NCBI GenBank assembly: GCA_004195335.1
Contig: SDWK01000941.1
Coordinates: 1-16,706 of the forward strand
Direction: 5' to 3'
Length of the DNA stretch: 16,706 nt
Origin: Shewanella sp.
Lineage (GTDB): Bacteria > Pseudomonadota > Gammaproteobacteria > Enterobacterales > Shewanellaceae
In this document: piece after piece, positions 16,692-16,706 of the stretch
Layout: every line of letters begins with the position of its first letter
Numbering within the stretch: the first letter of the stretch is position 1
The notes under the pieces: generated by a model
The model's input: the letters and a program-made list of their open reading frames with translations, nothing else
Told to the model about the DNA's origin: nothing
Databases searched by the model: none
Program-made: the position numbers and the translations under genes

Positions 16692-16706
16692 CTGTCTCTT
16701 ATACAC
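16692..16706. other. Tn5/Nextera mosaic-end sequence at the window edge (likely adapter)
   Basis: The last 15 bases, CTGTCTCTTATACAC, are identical to the first 15 of the 19-base Tn5 mosaic end as used in Nextera libraries, and the match runs off the end of the window. An untrimmed adapter at a contig end is the simplest reading. Genomic sequence then probably stops at about 16691. Confidence 0.85.

Noticed and set aside
1..16706. CRISPR arrays, tRNA or rRNA genes, toxin-antitoxin, phage or defence genes
   Set aside because: Every gene identified is a conserved housekeeping gene, and I saw no repeat-spacer pattern, cloverleaf, integrase or transposase.

Overview
This window is core chromosome of a gammaproteobacterium. 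The predicted proteins of the lip/mrd/leuS block are close in length and motif to the E. coli proteins (LipA 321 aa with cysteines at the same positions, RodA with Asp262, LeuS starting MQEQY). The gene order (leuS-lptE-holA-nadD, rsfS-rlmH-mrdA-rodA-rlpA, dacA, ybeD, lipB, lipA) is the classical enterobacterial/Shewanella order. The mltB gene between rodA and rlpA, a YbeL-type gene next to leuS and the style of the intergenic repeat suggest Shewanella or a close Alteromonadales relative; that assignment is inference.

Layout. (1) 1-572: no convincing gene. A divergent leftward gene may begin at the very edge (about 1-42), and there is some dyad symmetry around 335-403. (2) 573-1375, + strand: holD-rimI, a translationally coupled pair (DNA polymerase III psi subunit; ribosomal protein S18 N-acetyltransferase), closed by a terminator shared with the converging lipA. 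(3) 1436-3413, - strand: ybeD, lipB, lipA, the endogenous protein-lipoylation pathway. There is one promoter in front of ybeD and another in front of lipB, the latter with a strong CRP-like site over its -35. (4) 3549-4736, - strand: dacA (PBP5/6), with its own TTGACA promoter and a UUCG-tetraloop terminator. (5) 4882-10085, - strand: mrdA (PBP2), rodA, a 267-bp inverted-repeat element, mltB, rlpA: the elongation cell-wall synthase plus two murein-cleaving enzymes. (6) 10168-10967, - strand: rsfS-rlmH, two ribosome-associated functions sharing a TAATG junction, probably with their own extended -10 promoter. (7) 11084-15969, - strand: leuS, lptE, holA, nadD. (8) 16090-16590, + strand: ybeL-type zinc-ribbon protein, divergent from leuS.

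How the genes work together. PBP2 and RodA polymerise and crosslink lateral-wall peptidoglycan; PBP5 trims stem peptides; MltB and RlpA cut glycan strands. LptE is part of the outer-membrane LPS translocon. LipB and LipA attach and build the lipoyl cofactor of 2-oxoacid dehydrogenases and the glycine cleavage system, and NadD makes NAD precursors. HolA and HolD belong to the replicative polymerase clamp loader, and LeuS, RlmH, RsfS and RimI serve translation.

I found no undescribed multi-gene system here. The observations most worth checking are the CRP-like site before lipB, the nested-inverted-repeat element between rodA and mltB, and the last 15 bases, which match the Tn5/Nextera mosaic end. 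The latter suggests that the window stops at a contig end carrying adapter sequence.
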